DNA from: Pseudopyrenochaeta lycopersici
Taxonomy: Eukaryota > Ascomycota > Dothideomycetes > Pleosporales > Pseudopyrenochaetaceae
Direction of reading: 5' to 3'
DNA: 64,000 bases
Assembly: GCA_003313425.1 (NCBI GenBank)
Contig: NHZP01000015.1
Coordinates: 682,001-746,000, forward strand
Shown: positions 33,949-44,962 of the stretch, piece after piece
Numbering within the stretch: position 1 is the first letter of the stretch
How the letters are laid out: every line of letters begins with the position of its first letter
The notes under the pieces: generated by a model
Told to the model about the DNA's origin: nothing
What the model saw: the letters and a program-made list of their open reading frames with translations, nothing else
Database searches by the model: none
Position numbers and translations under genes: made by a program

Positions 33949-34879
33949 GGTGAAGATAGGGCCGCAGACGCAGACGATGTGTCGTCGAGTGAGAGACTTC
34001 TGTAGATGAAGCAAGATCAGCTGGAGTGTCCAAAGCGTGATGATTTTGGCCGCGGTCGCTTCCAAATAATACGGAGACGCGACCCAAGCCAAAACCTGGA
34101 GAAATAGTGAAACGAGGAGTTGGACGGGCGGACATACCAGTCAGCGGTAGGTATGCTCTCGAGCGATGGATGCACTCAAAGCAATGGATCGGGGTGGGGC
34201 GGTCGACGGCGGACGGTAACAGCGCAGTGAGGTGGAGGCGACCGTGGTGGAGAGAGGAAGTCGTGGTCGCTTCCTCTTGCTGGAGGAAAGGGGTCCGCAC
34301 AGGGATTGGAGCAACGTCGAAGAAATGGGCGCTAGACCAAAAATCCCCGCTTCACTCCCAGCTGCTGCTACGGTGATAGAAGAGGTGAGGAAAGATGCAG
34401 AACCAGTCAATAAAGCTGATGAAGCCGTGCAGGTTGCAATTGACAGCGTGCACGCAGGTCGCAGAGCTTTCTTATGCTCCTGTGCTGCGCTCCGGAAGCA
34501 AGTCGCGAACCGTTATTTCCCAAAGAGGCAGCGTCACGTGTCAATGGTGGTCCGGTAAATTGCCCTCTCAAGTCAGGTACGATCAGCGCAGCAACAAGCG
34601 CACAATCTCGGCTTATCACGCTGAATTCCGCTCAAATGTCTTCAATATGTCTACTGTGTGCGTCTGTCTCGCCTGTCTCTCACGCTGCTGCAGCGTGGCA
34701 CCACAGGACACGGTATGCATAGCGGCTGGGCTGTTCAAATTATCGAACCTATCCAATAGCATTCGCGTGCACACGCATAAATCTAGTGCTATCACCCAGC
34801 CCATCTCGCCTGATAAATGTATGCGTTCCCAAGGGTATTATGCGCAAAAAAAAAACAATCGAAAGCAATTACTACCGCA
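33949..34879. other. Intergenic, septin promoter
   Basis: Upstream region of the septin and 3' flank of Exo70, both on the minus strand. A 192-codon plus-strand frame at 34395-34973 runs into the antisense of Exo70 and is not called. There is an A10 run at about 34848-34857. Confidence 0.5.
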
Positions 34880-36806
34880 TTATGAGAAGCTCGCGAGTGT
34901 TCTGTTCAACTCACTCTTATCATACTTCACGTACTTCCCCTTGCCCTTGTCGATCTCACGATATCGGTCATAGAACCTGTTGTACAACGGCTCGATAATG
35001 TTCTGCACCTCCTTAGCCAGCTGGCTCCTTACTTCAGGCTCCGTCGCGTATGACTTGTGGCGTGTAACAAGATCATCGAAGCTGGTGTTGAAATTTTTGA
35101 ACTTCTCCTTGATTGCGTCCTTGTCTTTGGACCCAAGCGATTTGACAATGGTTGCAGAGTCCGCGCCGCTAGAAGTAGGCCGCTCCTTGCTACGATTTGT
35201 ATATTGCACATCGAGGAGGTAGCCCGATGGTTCTCGCCATGCCTCAAGGTACATGGCTGTGCTCTGCTTGCGCCAGTCTCCGAGCTTCTTGGCGTAGCTT
35301 TCCATGAGGGGCGCAAGCTCCGAGGACCGTATTATTCGCGTGATGATGGCAATGTTGTTCGCCATGAAAACACCCTGCAGATTCTTCCCCTTCAGCAGTA
35401 ATCTGGCCTTGCTAATCAGGTTCTGCAGCAGCGTATCGACAGTATCCGATGCATAGTGGGCGAACAACTTCATGGAGTCGGGTCCAACATCCAAAGTTGT
35501 TGACGAATTGCTTGTCGACCCTGAGTTCCAACCGCCTTCGCCCAGCGACGCCAATATTGAGGACAAGGGATCTAGATAGTTGGTCATCTCCTGTAGACGT
35601 CGCATCATCTGCTGTGTTATTTCCACAGGGCCTCCATCTATCGGAAGAGCAATGAGACCTTGTGAGCGGGTTCTCACATCGTCTAGTACTTTACTCAGTG
35701 ACATCTTCGAAGTCTCTCGGATCGGCTTGACACTGTCGTAGATCTGGTCTTTGAGCGCTCCCGTCTGTTTCTGAAGGCGCATGGATAGGGTTCTGACGAG
35801 CCCACAGATCTCATAGCCAAGAAAGCAGTCTGTCAGTAGGTTCTTCTGAATATGCCCATTTAGCTCGCGTAGTGTTTTGTTGAAGTCTCCTAGTGGAGCC
35901 TGACAGGTAGATGCGCAGACGGAGCTCCATTCCTCTCGTTCGAAAACGTAGTTGAGATTGTCGTACTCGGCCACAAACAGCCCTTCTATTGCCTGTACAT
36001 AAGTCCCAATGCCGTTCGTTCCTTTCTTGTACAAAGCATCGGCTACCAGTTTCCTGGCTGTGCTGATTGACGCTTGCGCAAGACTGGTCAGCGAACTTTC
36101 CAAGTATTCGCCTCGTACGTCTGCATAGATTCTCTGTGTGGGTGTTTGCGACACATCGTTTTGCGATAGTTGGGCGAATGTCTTCGATATGTGGGTATTT
36201 ATCAGCCGCAGAGTATTAAGCTTCTCTTGCGGCATGCGCGGAAATGGATTCTCTGTTAACTTTGTCAGCACAGCCCAATGGCGGCTACGTGGGGTCCTTA
36301 CGCTTTGCAACATATTCGAGTGGCTGCACTCTCTCCCTCGAGCATTCCTGTAGTATGCCTCGGAATACCTCTTCCAACTGCTTATTTCCAAGCTTCAGAA
36401 GGCCACTAAGCTGGGTGATAGCTTTCTCATTCGAGCGTAAGTTCGTACGCTTGAGATCCGCGAGAGCAAGCGACGTGCGATCGAGAGAAGCAATGTAGCC
36501 ATCGAGGTCTCCTCGGCCGGCTCCAGCGCGGATGATTCTTTCCTCCCGCTCACTCTCCTCCCTCGGCGCCCGCAACCGATCAATGGCCTCAATAACGCGG
36601 TCAATGTTTGTGTTCGCAATCTGCAGCTTCTGTGTGTTTCCATAGATTGGACTGATCGCCTCTTGTACCGCTTTCCCACTTGCGTCTAGCCTGTTCACGC
36701 TGCCCTGAATCTTCTTTGTGAGAGCCTTCATTTTCTCCATGTTGGCGAAGAGCACCTCGACTTCGGCGCTCTCCTCCAGGAGCGCAGCCCTGCGTGGGGC
36801 GACCAT
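34880..36806 (-). CDS. EXO70: Exocyst subunit Exo70
   Basis: Part of the eight-subunit exocyst that tethers secretory vesicles to the plasma membrane. Exons 36806-36302 and 36252-34880 give 625 aa, with a 49-bp intron (GTAAGG...GTTAACAG) in frame. The first 100 residues form the N-terminal coiled coil (LFANMEKMKALTKKIQGSV). The rest is the helical rod. Near the C-terminus are GVFMANNIAIITRIIRSS and the family's final segment IIEPLYNRFYDRYREIDKG followed by KYVKYDKSELNRTL. The basic residues of this tail bind PI(4,5)P2 in known Exo70 proteins. The length matches fungal Exo70, so the gene looks intact. Confidence 0.93.
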
Positions 36807-37997
36807 GGCGCTTGCTGGCGGCGTTCGCGGCTGCCTCGAGATCCAACTGGACAGGTCGACGGTACAGGTAGTAATTGCGATCGTATTTGACGGTTATTAT
36901 GATTGAGCTATATGCATAGTAACTACAGGGTCCAAAATGAAAGAATACTACAACTGTAAGTTACTGGTGGAGCGCATGGACAGTAGCAGAGCGATGCTTG
37001 GGGAGACCTGTCGTGGAGACAACGGAGCTATGACGAACTGGGCCCTGCGCCTCGGTGATCCGCCTCGTAAACATTCAACACCACCATGCAAACCTTACTT
37101 GAGTTGTAACACTCCCTCGGTGTAATTGAAGACTAGCAAATACTTCAAGTATCTAACCTCTGGTGACCAGGAATTAATTCTCTCGCAAATTCACCATTAT
37201 TTTATCGCAAAGGACACCTAGCGGGGTTAAAAATGAACAAGCTTTGCTCAAGCACCAGAAACGTGTTAAACACCTGAGATTTTGAAACGAGCACAATTTG
37301 TGCAGTGCATGGAACTGGCGTCTTATTACACTTAAGACTGATATCTAAGCAGTTTCATGGACGGCCTTCAATAGTTTACGTAGCCTCCATCTAATATGCG
37401 TTCGGCTAGGGCATGCAAAAGTCATTGTATTCACGAATACCGAGAGAGAACAAGTTTGCTAATACGGTATATTCCTATGGAGTGGTATATGTGATATTTG
37501 TGTATCCATTGATGTGCCATGTATATCACACACCCAATGTATGATAACTCCAAAGTAATGCTGATAAACGCCATGCAAGATGCATTCTCCGTTATCACTC
37601 CAGGACTAAATATCTGGCAAAAGGCATGACCGACTCCAAATAAAACCCGCTTTCCCCCACACTAACTCAGCTCGCCGTGTAAGGGCACACGGATCAGCAC
37701 AATTCCTTGCTGAGGAATGTGAAAAAGTGGGCATGTTGAAAGAATGGGTGAGGAAATTAGCGCAGGGGAAAGCACGACCGCTCCCGAGTATACGGTTACC
37801 AATGACTGGCATCACTTCAGTGTTCAAAATGAGCCAAGTGAAACCGATACGAGAGCCTCCAAAGTACAAAGTTCAAGGCTGGGGTCTGGACGTCTCGTGG
37901 AAACGCAACCATATGGTGTGATACCTCGTAGGCACTGTTGCTGACCTCCTCTCTACCGATATAGCAGTGGTTGGCGCTATAAATGTAGGTGCTTATT
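36807..37997. other. Intergenic region
   Basis: Upstream region of Exo70 and 3' flank of the dynamin-like gene, both on the minus strand. AT-rich stretches with no recognisable gene, repeat or RNA. Confidence 0.5.
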
Positions 37998-40820
37998 TCA
38001 AGCACTGGGCAGCATATCGCCACTGGTGAGTTTAGCTTTCTTCATAAATGGTTGAAGTTCCATGCCGGTGAAGCAGCATTGTATCTCTGTAAGAGCCTTG
38101 TCGAAGTCGACGAGCAATACCTTGATCATCTCTCGAGCTTGTTTGTGTTTCTGAGTCATGTAATCGTCGTTCTTGAGCAGGTCTTGTACGATCTTGCTGA
38201 AGCCCCTGAGTTGAGCTGCGACGTGTCTGATATAGGTATCGCAATTGAGTTTCCACATATACTTTTGCTGGCTCTCAATCTTGTCTTCCAGAGTCTTGAG
38301 CAGTGGGTTGAGTTTTTCAATCCGTTCGCCAGAATAACATAGCTTGGGAGCATTGACAATAGATGGAACCATGAATTTTCTTTGCCTTTGATATTTGCCT
38401 CGTCCAGCGCCGACTATGCGGTACTCTTGGGCGCGTTCATAAATGGCCCTCATTTCCCACGCTATTGGACTGTATATGTCAATCTCGGTAGTAAATTGCA
38501 GGTGGTTCGTCCTAAGGGTTTGGCGAAGCTCTGCGAGTAGCTTATTGCACGCCGTTTCTATAGACTGTGATGTGCTCCCGAGTGCATCGATTGCCTTCCT
38601 TATCAACGCAGAATCTGCAGAGGATTTCTTGATACTTGATTCGGTGGCAGTCAGCAGAATTTGAACAGGATCCTTCAAGTTATTGGCAAGCTGTTTGGCT
38701 CGATACCTCATGGCAGTGCGCCATTTGTCAATATATCTCAGCATTGTGCCAAGAATATCATTGTTGAGATTGTGGCCGTAATACTTGCCATTAACAGGAA
38801 TTCCGTTCTCTCTTAACATCTTTGCAAACCCTTGATATCGGACGATGGAATGGACCCATTTGCTCTCAGCCAGTTGTGCAATACCGCTGACGATCGCTTG
38901 TTTCTCGGCTGAACTCCATGGCTTCACTACCAGTCTTTCGATTTGAGTGGTAGCCAGCTGTGTGATCTTGTCAATGACCTCTGGGATCTTTTTGTTCAAA
39001 TCCTGCCGCATCATAGCATAACTCTGATCTTCAATAAACTTCTCAGCAACTCGCCCGGCTTGATCACGAAGACTCAGCAGCACTTTGAAAACGTGGTCAT
39101 GGTAATTTTGATAATTAGTTTTTGTCGGTAGTTTGAACAAGAGCTGTCGTAATGCTGGTATACCAGACGTCTTTGAACCAAGGATTGGCTCTGTTGTGCG
39201 ATAAGGATCTGTCCATTCCGAGTAGGCTAATGCAGATGTGGAGTACACTTTTATTTTCTTGTCTTGCATCTGCTTTTGCACAGCTTCTGTTTCGTAGAGA
39301 ACAACCGCTGCACTAACATCTTTCACCAGTTGTGCTTTGAGAGCAGCAATAAAGCTACGAGGTTTTTGACGTTCAACTTTGAACATCTCAATATCCTCAA
39401 AACGCCTCATAAAAGTTAAAAAGGGCTCTTGCTGGATTTGGCTGATCTGTGCCTCCATGTTGTCTGTATTGACAAGATCCTATGTGGTACAGTCAGTGTA
39501 AGTGCGACAAGCCAGGAGCTTGTTTGCTTACGTCGGACTTGTTCATGACGAGTACGGTCCTGGTAGGTCCTTTGTGTAGATGAATTGAAAGATCAATATA
39601 CTGCTTTTGTGTAATACTAGTCTGCACACGGGAACTTGGAACCACCACCATCTCGAAATCCGCCTGTCGACGAAAATTGTTGACGACCGCTTCACGTAGC
39701 TGGCTTGTATCTCCATAACCTGTTCAGTCAGCATCAATTCATTCATAGAGGAGCAACCTATCTTACCGGGTAGATCGAAGAGGCACAAGCCGTGACGAAG
39801 CAGGATGTGTCCGGTGGCAATCGTCACAATCTTTATGAAAGGCCAAAAACCCTTGATCACAGTAGTCTTCTTGGCCAAATCCCTGTCTGAAATGTCTGGG
39901 AATTCTGCTTTACCGTCTTTAAAGTCGATCTTTGTGCCAAGCTCAACGAGGCGGGCTCGAGCACATGCACAGCAGTAGCCAAAGAAGTCGCCCTTTGAGA
40001 TATCTGTACTGTATAGTGTTGTCTCAAGCCATTGTTCCACTTCCCTATTGTGCCTGGTGTCGAAGATGATTCCAAAAAGCTCTTTTGCGGTTTCGGTACT
40101 GAGTTTGAGTTTCTTTGACAGCTTCTTTGAGCTTTTTTGTTCTTCGGAATCATATTCGTTTGTACTTCCCTCTACCGAGGTGTTATCAGCATCGCATTCA
40201 TCTTCACTTTCATCGTCTTCATCAACCGCAAAGCCAGGATAAACTTCGACCCAGCGCAGGATCTGTTCCTTGATGCTGATCTCAATTTCTTTCTCGTGCA
40301 AGAATTCAATACTGATGTCGCTTGTCTGAGTATTATCGTCGGCCCCGCTCTTGTGAACAATTACAGTTGCGTAAGCAGTACAGGAATGTGTGCCTCCGGA
40401 TCTTTCCAGAAGTTTTCGATCCAACAGAGCATTTACAAGTGTGCTTTTGCCGGCCCCTTGTTCTCCGAGTACTGCCAGGTGTAATTTTGCAATGCTGGGT
40501 GCTACCTTGGCAGCTTGAGTAGCATCGATCAGGTTTCTAATTTCTTGCTCGAAACAAGCGTGCTCGCGAAGTGGGGTTGCAAGTGAATCGCACAGATTGC
40601 TAATATTCGTAGCGATGTCTTCGTAATCCAAAGCATACCAAGGATCGTCCGGAAATCGCTCGTTGCTCGAGTCATACGTTTCTCCAGGGTCAAGGGTATC
40701 ATTGATCTCAGTTTCCAGATCAAGCCCGGCCGGCTCCCCAACTTTTCGTTTTCTGGATCGGCCTGTGCTATGGCTAACTTGTCCATTGCTATCAAGCGGC
40801 TCTCCGCCTGTGACATTCAT
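37998..40820 (-). CDS. Dynamin-like large GTPase (SLIP-GC-like)
   Basis: Exons 40887-39767 (coding from the ATG at 40820), 39719-39532 and 39479-37998. The introns are 47 bp (GTAAGA...AACAG) and 52 bp (GTAAGC...CATAG), both in frame, giving 907 aa. The GTPase signature is complete: G1 GEQGAGKST near residue 117, a Thr-bearing G2 region (GGTHSCTAYATV), G3 DLPGYGD formed across the first of these junctions and G4 NKSD at the next. The rest is largely helical. The pattern fits dynamin-superfamily proteins like the vertebrate nuclear GTPase SLIP-GC, which fungi carry as accessory genes. Between G1 and G3 lies an acidic insert (DEDDESEDECDAD). Known relatives act in genome protection, innate defence or membrane work; which applies here is unknown. 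Confidence 0.8.
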
Positions 40821-40887
40821 CGCGTTTTCTATGAAACTGTCAGAGGATAGTGACTTCACATAGGTGATGACGGTGACGCGTTTGAGG

Positions 40888-41136
40888 CTGTATATTCAAA
40901 CATTTCAACATATGCGGTCTGCCTCTTTCAATGCAGGCTACATATACTACTCACTGGATTGAATAAAGCAGATTGGCGTTGAGACCCCACTCGTGGAGCA
41001 GAAGAGGACCTTCCTGAATTTGATGCAGTAAGCCTGTGTGGCGTTTAGAGAAGGTTGAAGAGAGGAGATCAGTAGGAGATTTAAGCGGAGAGCCTTTAGA
41101 GGCTTGAGGGTTTTGGTAGGTGAAACAAGTTAACAA
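40888..41136 (-). other. 5' intron and possible upstream exon of the dynamin-like gene
   Basis: A good intron (GTGAGT...ATATACAG, 67 bp, 40888-40954) lies upstream of the ATG at 40820. The frame continues through it into an open stretch reaching about 41136 (for example RHTGLLHQIQEGPLLLHEWG), but that stretch has no ATG in frame. Either it is 5' untranslated sequence, or the protein is longer and starts in an exon I could not find. Confidence 0.5.
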
Positions 41137-41844
41137 GACGCAACAAGGCCAGAGACGACAGGTGAAGTATTAGTTTTAGCACTTGGGGCTTGTACTATTA
41201 TGAAGTAAGAGACAGAAGTTGTATGGCCTGGTGGGCTTCCAGCTAGATCAAGGTGTCGTTGGAGCATAGCTGTATTAATTTGAAGCGTTCTGATGTAGCT
41301 CAGCTTATAACTCCAGACCGGTGAATTCAAGTTGATTGTAAATATAATGAGAGCTTTAAGTGATCGAACATGCTTCAGCCTCCAGCCGGCTTTCATAAAA
41401 TTACCTCTATTCTTTGTCAAAAGTTGCTGAATTTAGTGTTGAATGTAGTAAAGGTGGGGTTCGGAATCGGCAACGCTAGGCTGGGTGACAGCGTTGATCA
41501 CTGCGGTAGTCAGCCGCAAGATAAGCATCTATAAGATCCGCACTATGGAAATCTTTGTTAGACCTCATCTGGATTGTTGAATGAGCGCTTCGTATGTTCC
41601 AGCTCAATGAGGGTTGGGTCGTCCGGCCTGGGTGTTCCTGCATTTCTTGGCAGACGTTATGCGTACCACGATTCGACTGCCGTCCCGCGAAACCTGAATC
41701 TAGAGGATGCGGGAAAATACGGCCTTTCAGCAGCTTGCGAGCTGCGTCATGCTGAGCGCATTCCATTGAGTCCAAAGGGACCTTTCACAAGCTGCCTCTG
41801 CACGTAAACCTGCATTTGCCTGCTTTTCACAGAGTTTTTCACTC
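41137..41844. other. Divergent promoter region
   Basis: Upstream of the dynamin-like gene (minus) and of the cPLA2-like gene (plus). Frames at 41130-41420 and 41476-41775 on the minus strand may include untranslated or extra exon sequence of the GTPase gene, but no junction is convincing. Confidence 0.4.
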
Positions 41845-44315
41845 ATGGCGACCTTTGGGAAAGCGCGAACCCTGGGCCAACTTCGGCTTCGTGGGACGCG
41901 CCGAGGGTGAGTTCCTGTCAATTGAGTCGCAAAGCTTCTAGACTCTGACGATACAGACTGCATACCAAACGGGCGCTTCCCTACAGATCCGGCGCCGTTT
42001 CCATTGGCCTTCGATATGGCCCTCCCTGCCTGCTGGCGGCGGCGGCGGCCGGCTACCTCTCTACCCAGGTTTCGCCATGGCCACTCGTTCGCCCGATCCA
42101 CCTCGATGCGCCCTCTGCATGGTCTCAAAAAGATGACGGAGACAAGGCCGGCCGACAAGCCCAAAGAAAGCCAGGACAACAAGACGCCCCGCCACAGACA
42201 CGAGTTGCTAAGGGCTACAGCGGAGAGGACGACGAGGCTGGAAACAAGACGTCGGCATGGCAGACTATCACGAGCAAGTTCCCAAGCTCGCCGCCATCGC
42301 CCTCGTCAATTGGAGACAGTCTCATTGACCTTGTGATCCCAACCTGGGTCAAGATTCTCCCCAGCTTCATCCGCAAACTGCAAAATGAGCTGTCAATGGC
42401 GCCGGGATCACTGGCGGAGCAGATATGGTACGAAGCGAACGATCCTGAGATCAATCCTGAGATTATTTGGGACGCCTCCGTACGAGTATCAGAGGAACTG
42501 TGTTTGGAGGAGAAGGCTTTCTTAGAGAAAAGGGCACATTTTACCAAGGCAGCACTTGCCCGCTATCTCGATATCCCCGAAGCAACGATCCACCCTGACG
42601 ATGTTCCTATCATTGCAATGTGTGGGTCTGGCGGAGGACTGCGCGCCCTGGTTGCCGGCACGTCATCCTATCTTTCTGCCAAAGAGCAAGGACTTTTCGA
42701 CTGCGTGACGTACACGGCTGGTGTGAGTGGGAGCTGCTGGCTTCAAACCCTCTACTACTCAGACATCACTGGACGAAGTCATGCCCGCCTGATTCGGCAT
42801 CTGAAGAACAGACTTGGCGTCCACATCGCCTTCCCTCCAGATGCACTCGAGCTCCTTGTCAGTGCGCCGACCAACAAGTACCTCCTGAGCGGTTTGGTGG
42901 AGAAGGCCAAGGGCATCCCAGATGCAGACTTTGGACTTGTCGACATCTATGGCGCGCTTCTTGCAGCCCGACTGCTGGTGCCCAAGGGTGAGTTGTCTGT
43001 CAGCGAGTATGATTTCAAGGTGTCCAACCAGCGACGGTTCACCGACGACGGCTCAAATCCACTTCCCATCTACACCGCAGTACGACACGAGATCCCACTC
43101 GCCGAGCAATCTGACATGAAGGACCCCATCGCCGCAGAAGCAAAGGCAAGAAAAGAGGCATGGTTCCAGTGGTTTGAATTCACGCCGTATGAGATGTGGT
43201 GTGAGGAGCTTTCTGCCGGTATCCCAACGTGGGCAATGGGTCGCCAATTTGAGAACGGACGCACCGTCTGGCGAGACAACGGACTAGCCCTACCAGAAGT
43301 GCGCGTACCACTCCTCATGGGCATTTGGGGTTCTGCCTTCTGTGCAACGCTATCGCACTATTACAGGGAGATTCGGCCACTTATACGGAGTCTAGCGGGC
43401 TTTGGTAGCATCGATGCCATGATCTCCGAACGTGACGAAGACCTCGTCAAAGTCCATCCCATCGATCCAGCATTGATTCCCAATTACGCCCTTGGCATGC
43501 GCGAATTTCTACCTTCCTCCTGTCCTGAAAGTATCTTTGTACAGAAAAATTTCCAATTCATGGACGCCGGTATGAGCAACAACCTCCCTATCTACCCACT
43601 CCTGCGGCCCGGACGTAATGTTGACATTCTCGTCGCCTTCGATGCCTCGGCCGATGTTCGCATGGACAACTGGCTCAAGGTTGCAGATGGCTACGCCCGT
43701 CAACGCGGTATCAAAGGCTGGCCTGTTGGCGCTGGATGGCCTTCAGAGGACGAAACGATGGAGGAAATACAGCAAGATCTCGATAATGCGCAGGCTACGA
43801 CCGAACAACAAGCGCAAGACAAAATCTCAGAAGCTAAAGACAAGGACGTGGAAGAGAAGAAGAAGAGCAAGAAAAAGGACCTTGGGCATTGCAACGTCTG
43901 GGTTGGCACAACCGAAGAGCGCACGTCTGACACCGAACCTCCGGAGTCTAAACTAGTAGAAGAAGACTGGGAACTCATGCACCCTTCCTCCGGCATAACA
44001 GTAGTCTACTTTCCGTTTCTCGCTAACTCCAAAGTCCCCGGCGTTGATCCCAAAACGAGCGACTTTATGTCGACCTGGAACTTTATCTACACGCCCGAGC
44101 AAATCGACAGTGTTGTCAATCTCGCCAGAACTAATTACCAAGAAGGTGCCGAGCGCACGAAACGCACTGTCCGTGCCGTGTATGAGCGCAAGAAGGCTCA
44201 ACGTGAGCAGAGAGAAAAGGAAGAGAAAGAGAGACGATGGCGGTGGAAACTAAGCCAGGGCAGAGTCAGAGGACAAAGGGTTGGAGAGAGCGAACAGGGG
44301 GATCAGTTTAGTTGA
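41845..44315 (+). CDS. cPLA2-type phospholipase/lysophospholipase, mitochondrial-type N-terminus
   Basis: Exons 41845-41906 and 41957-44315 give 806 aa, with a 50-bp intron (GTGAGT...GATACAG) in frame. The first 60 residues are Arg-rich and lack acids (MATFGKARTLGQLRLRGTRR), followed by a short hydrophobic run with CLLAAAAAGYL. That is the pattern of a mitochondrial presequence with an inner-membrane stop-transfer segment. The catalytic part follows the cPLA2 scheme: oxyanion-side GSGGGLRA near residue 245, the nucleophile in AGVSGSCW (Ser278) and the aspartate in FMDAGMSNN (near 557). A Lys/Glu-rich insert (about residues 640-670) and a basic tail flank the end. It should cleave fatty acids from phospholipids; the precise lipid is unknown. 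The first exon is easy to miss, and without it the protein looks cytosolic. Confidence 0.85.
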
Positions 44316-44962
44316 AGCGCGATTGATTGTAGACGATATAGGATTGAAGCCTGTTTCGAAAGAGGATTGTTGGAGGTTTGGAGATTATGTTTGACGCATT
44401 ATACCCACTTGGATCAAGAATGAAGCATTAAAAGTACCATGCAGGCCCATTTCGAATTTCTCAGTGACGAGTTTGCCGGACGCCGAGGTGGGAGATGATA
44501 TCCAATGCAACTCACACCTGCCAATCAAAGGCCCCTTCGTCCCTCTGGACCTTCGCACAAGAAGTCCTAAACTCCTAAGCTGAAAGCGTATAATCTTCAC
44601 ATTTACATGCTCGATTACCCACCGGCAGGCAAGTCCTTCATTGCATACAATCCTTCATTGCCTGATATCCCAATTCAGGCTCTCACATCCTTGTATCCGC
44701 CAACATTGCATCAGTCCACGAATGGATCCTCTCCAAATCTTTATCCTACTCTTCCTCTCCATGACCTCCAATGCATACCAAACAACCGGCATGGCTCGGT
44801 AGGAGCAGCGAAAGAACGTGAAAATAAAACGCTTGCACATGGCCATTCAGTCTTTCTTTCCCACTGGCTGTGCCCGACCGCGGTTTGTTGTATATTTTGT
44901 TCCTCATACGTACTTTGCAGATATAAGGCGAAGTATTCAGAGGCCATCGGAAGTACTACACT
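44316..44962. other. Convergent 3' region
   Basis: Between the 3' ends of the cPLA2-like gene (plus) and the 921-aa orphan (minus). A 119-codon plus-strand frame at 44607-44966 has no recognisable content. Confidence 0.5.

Noticed and set aside
34848..34857. A-run as a possible retroposon tail
   Set aside because: Single homopolymer without target-site duplication or element sequence next to it.
34395..34973. 192-codon plus-strand frame
   Set aside because: Its end is antisense to the last exon of Exo70, and the rest has no protein-like content.
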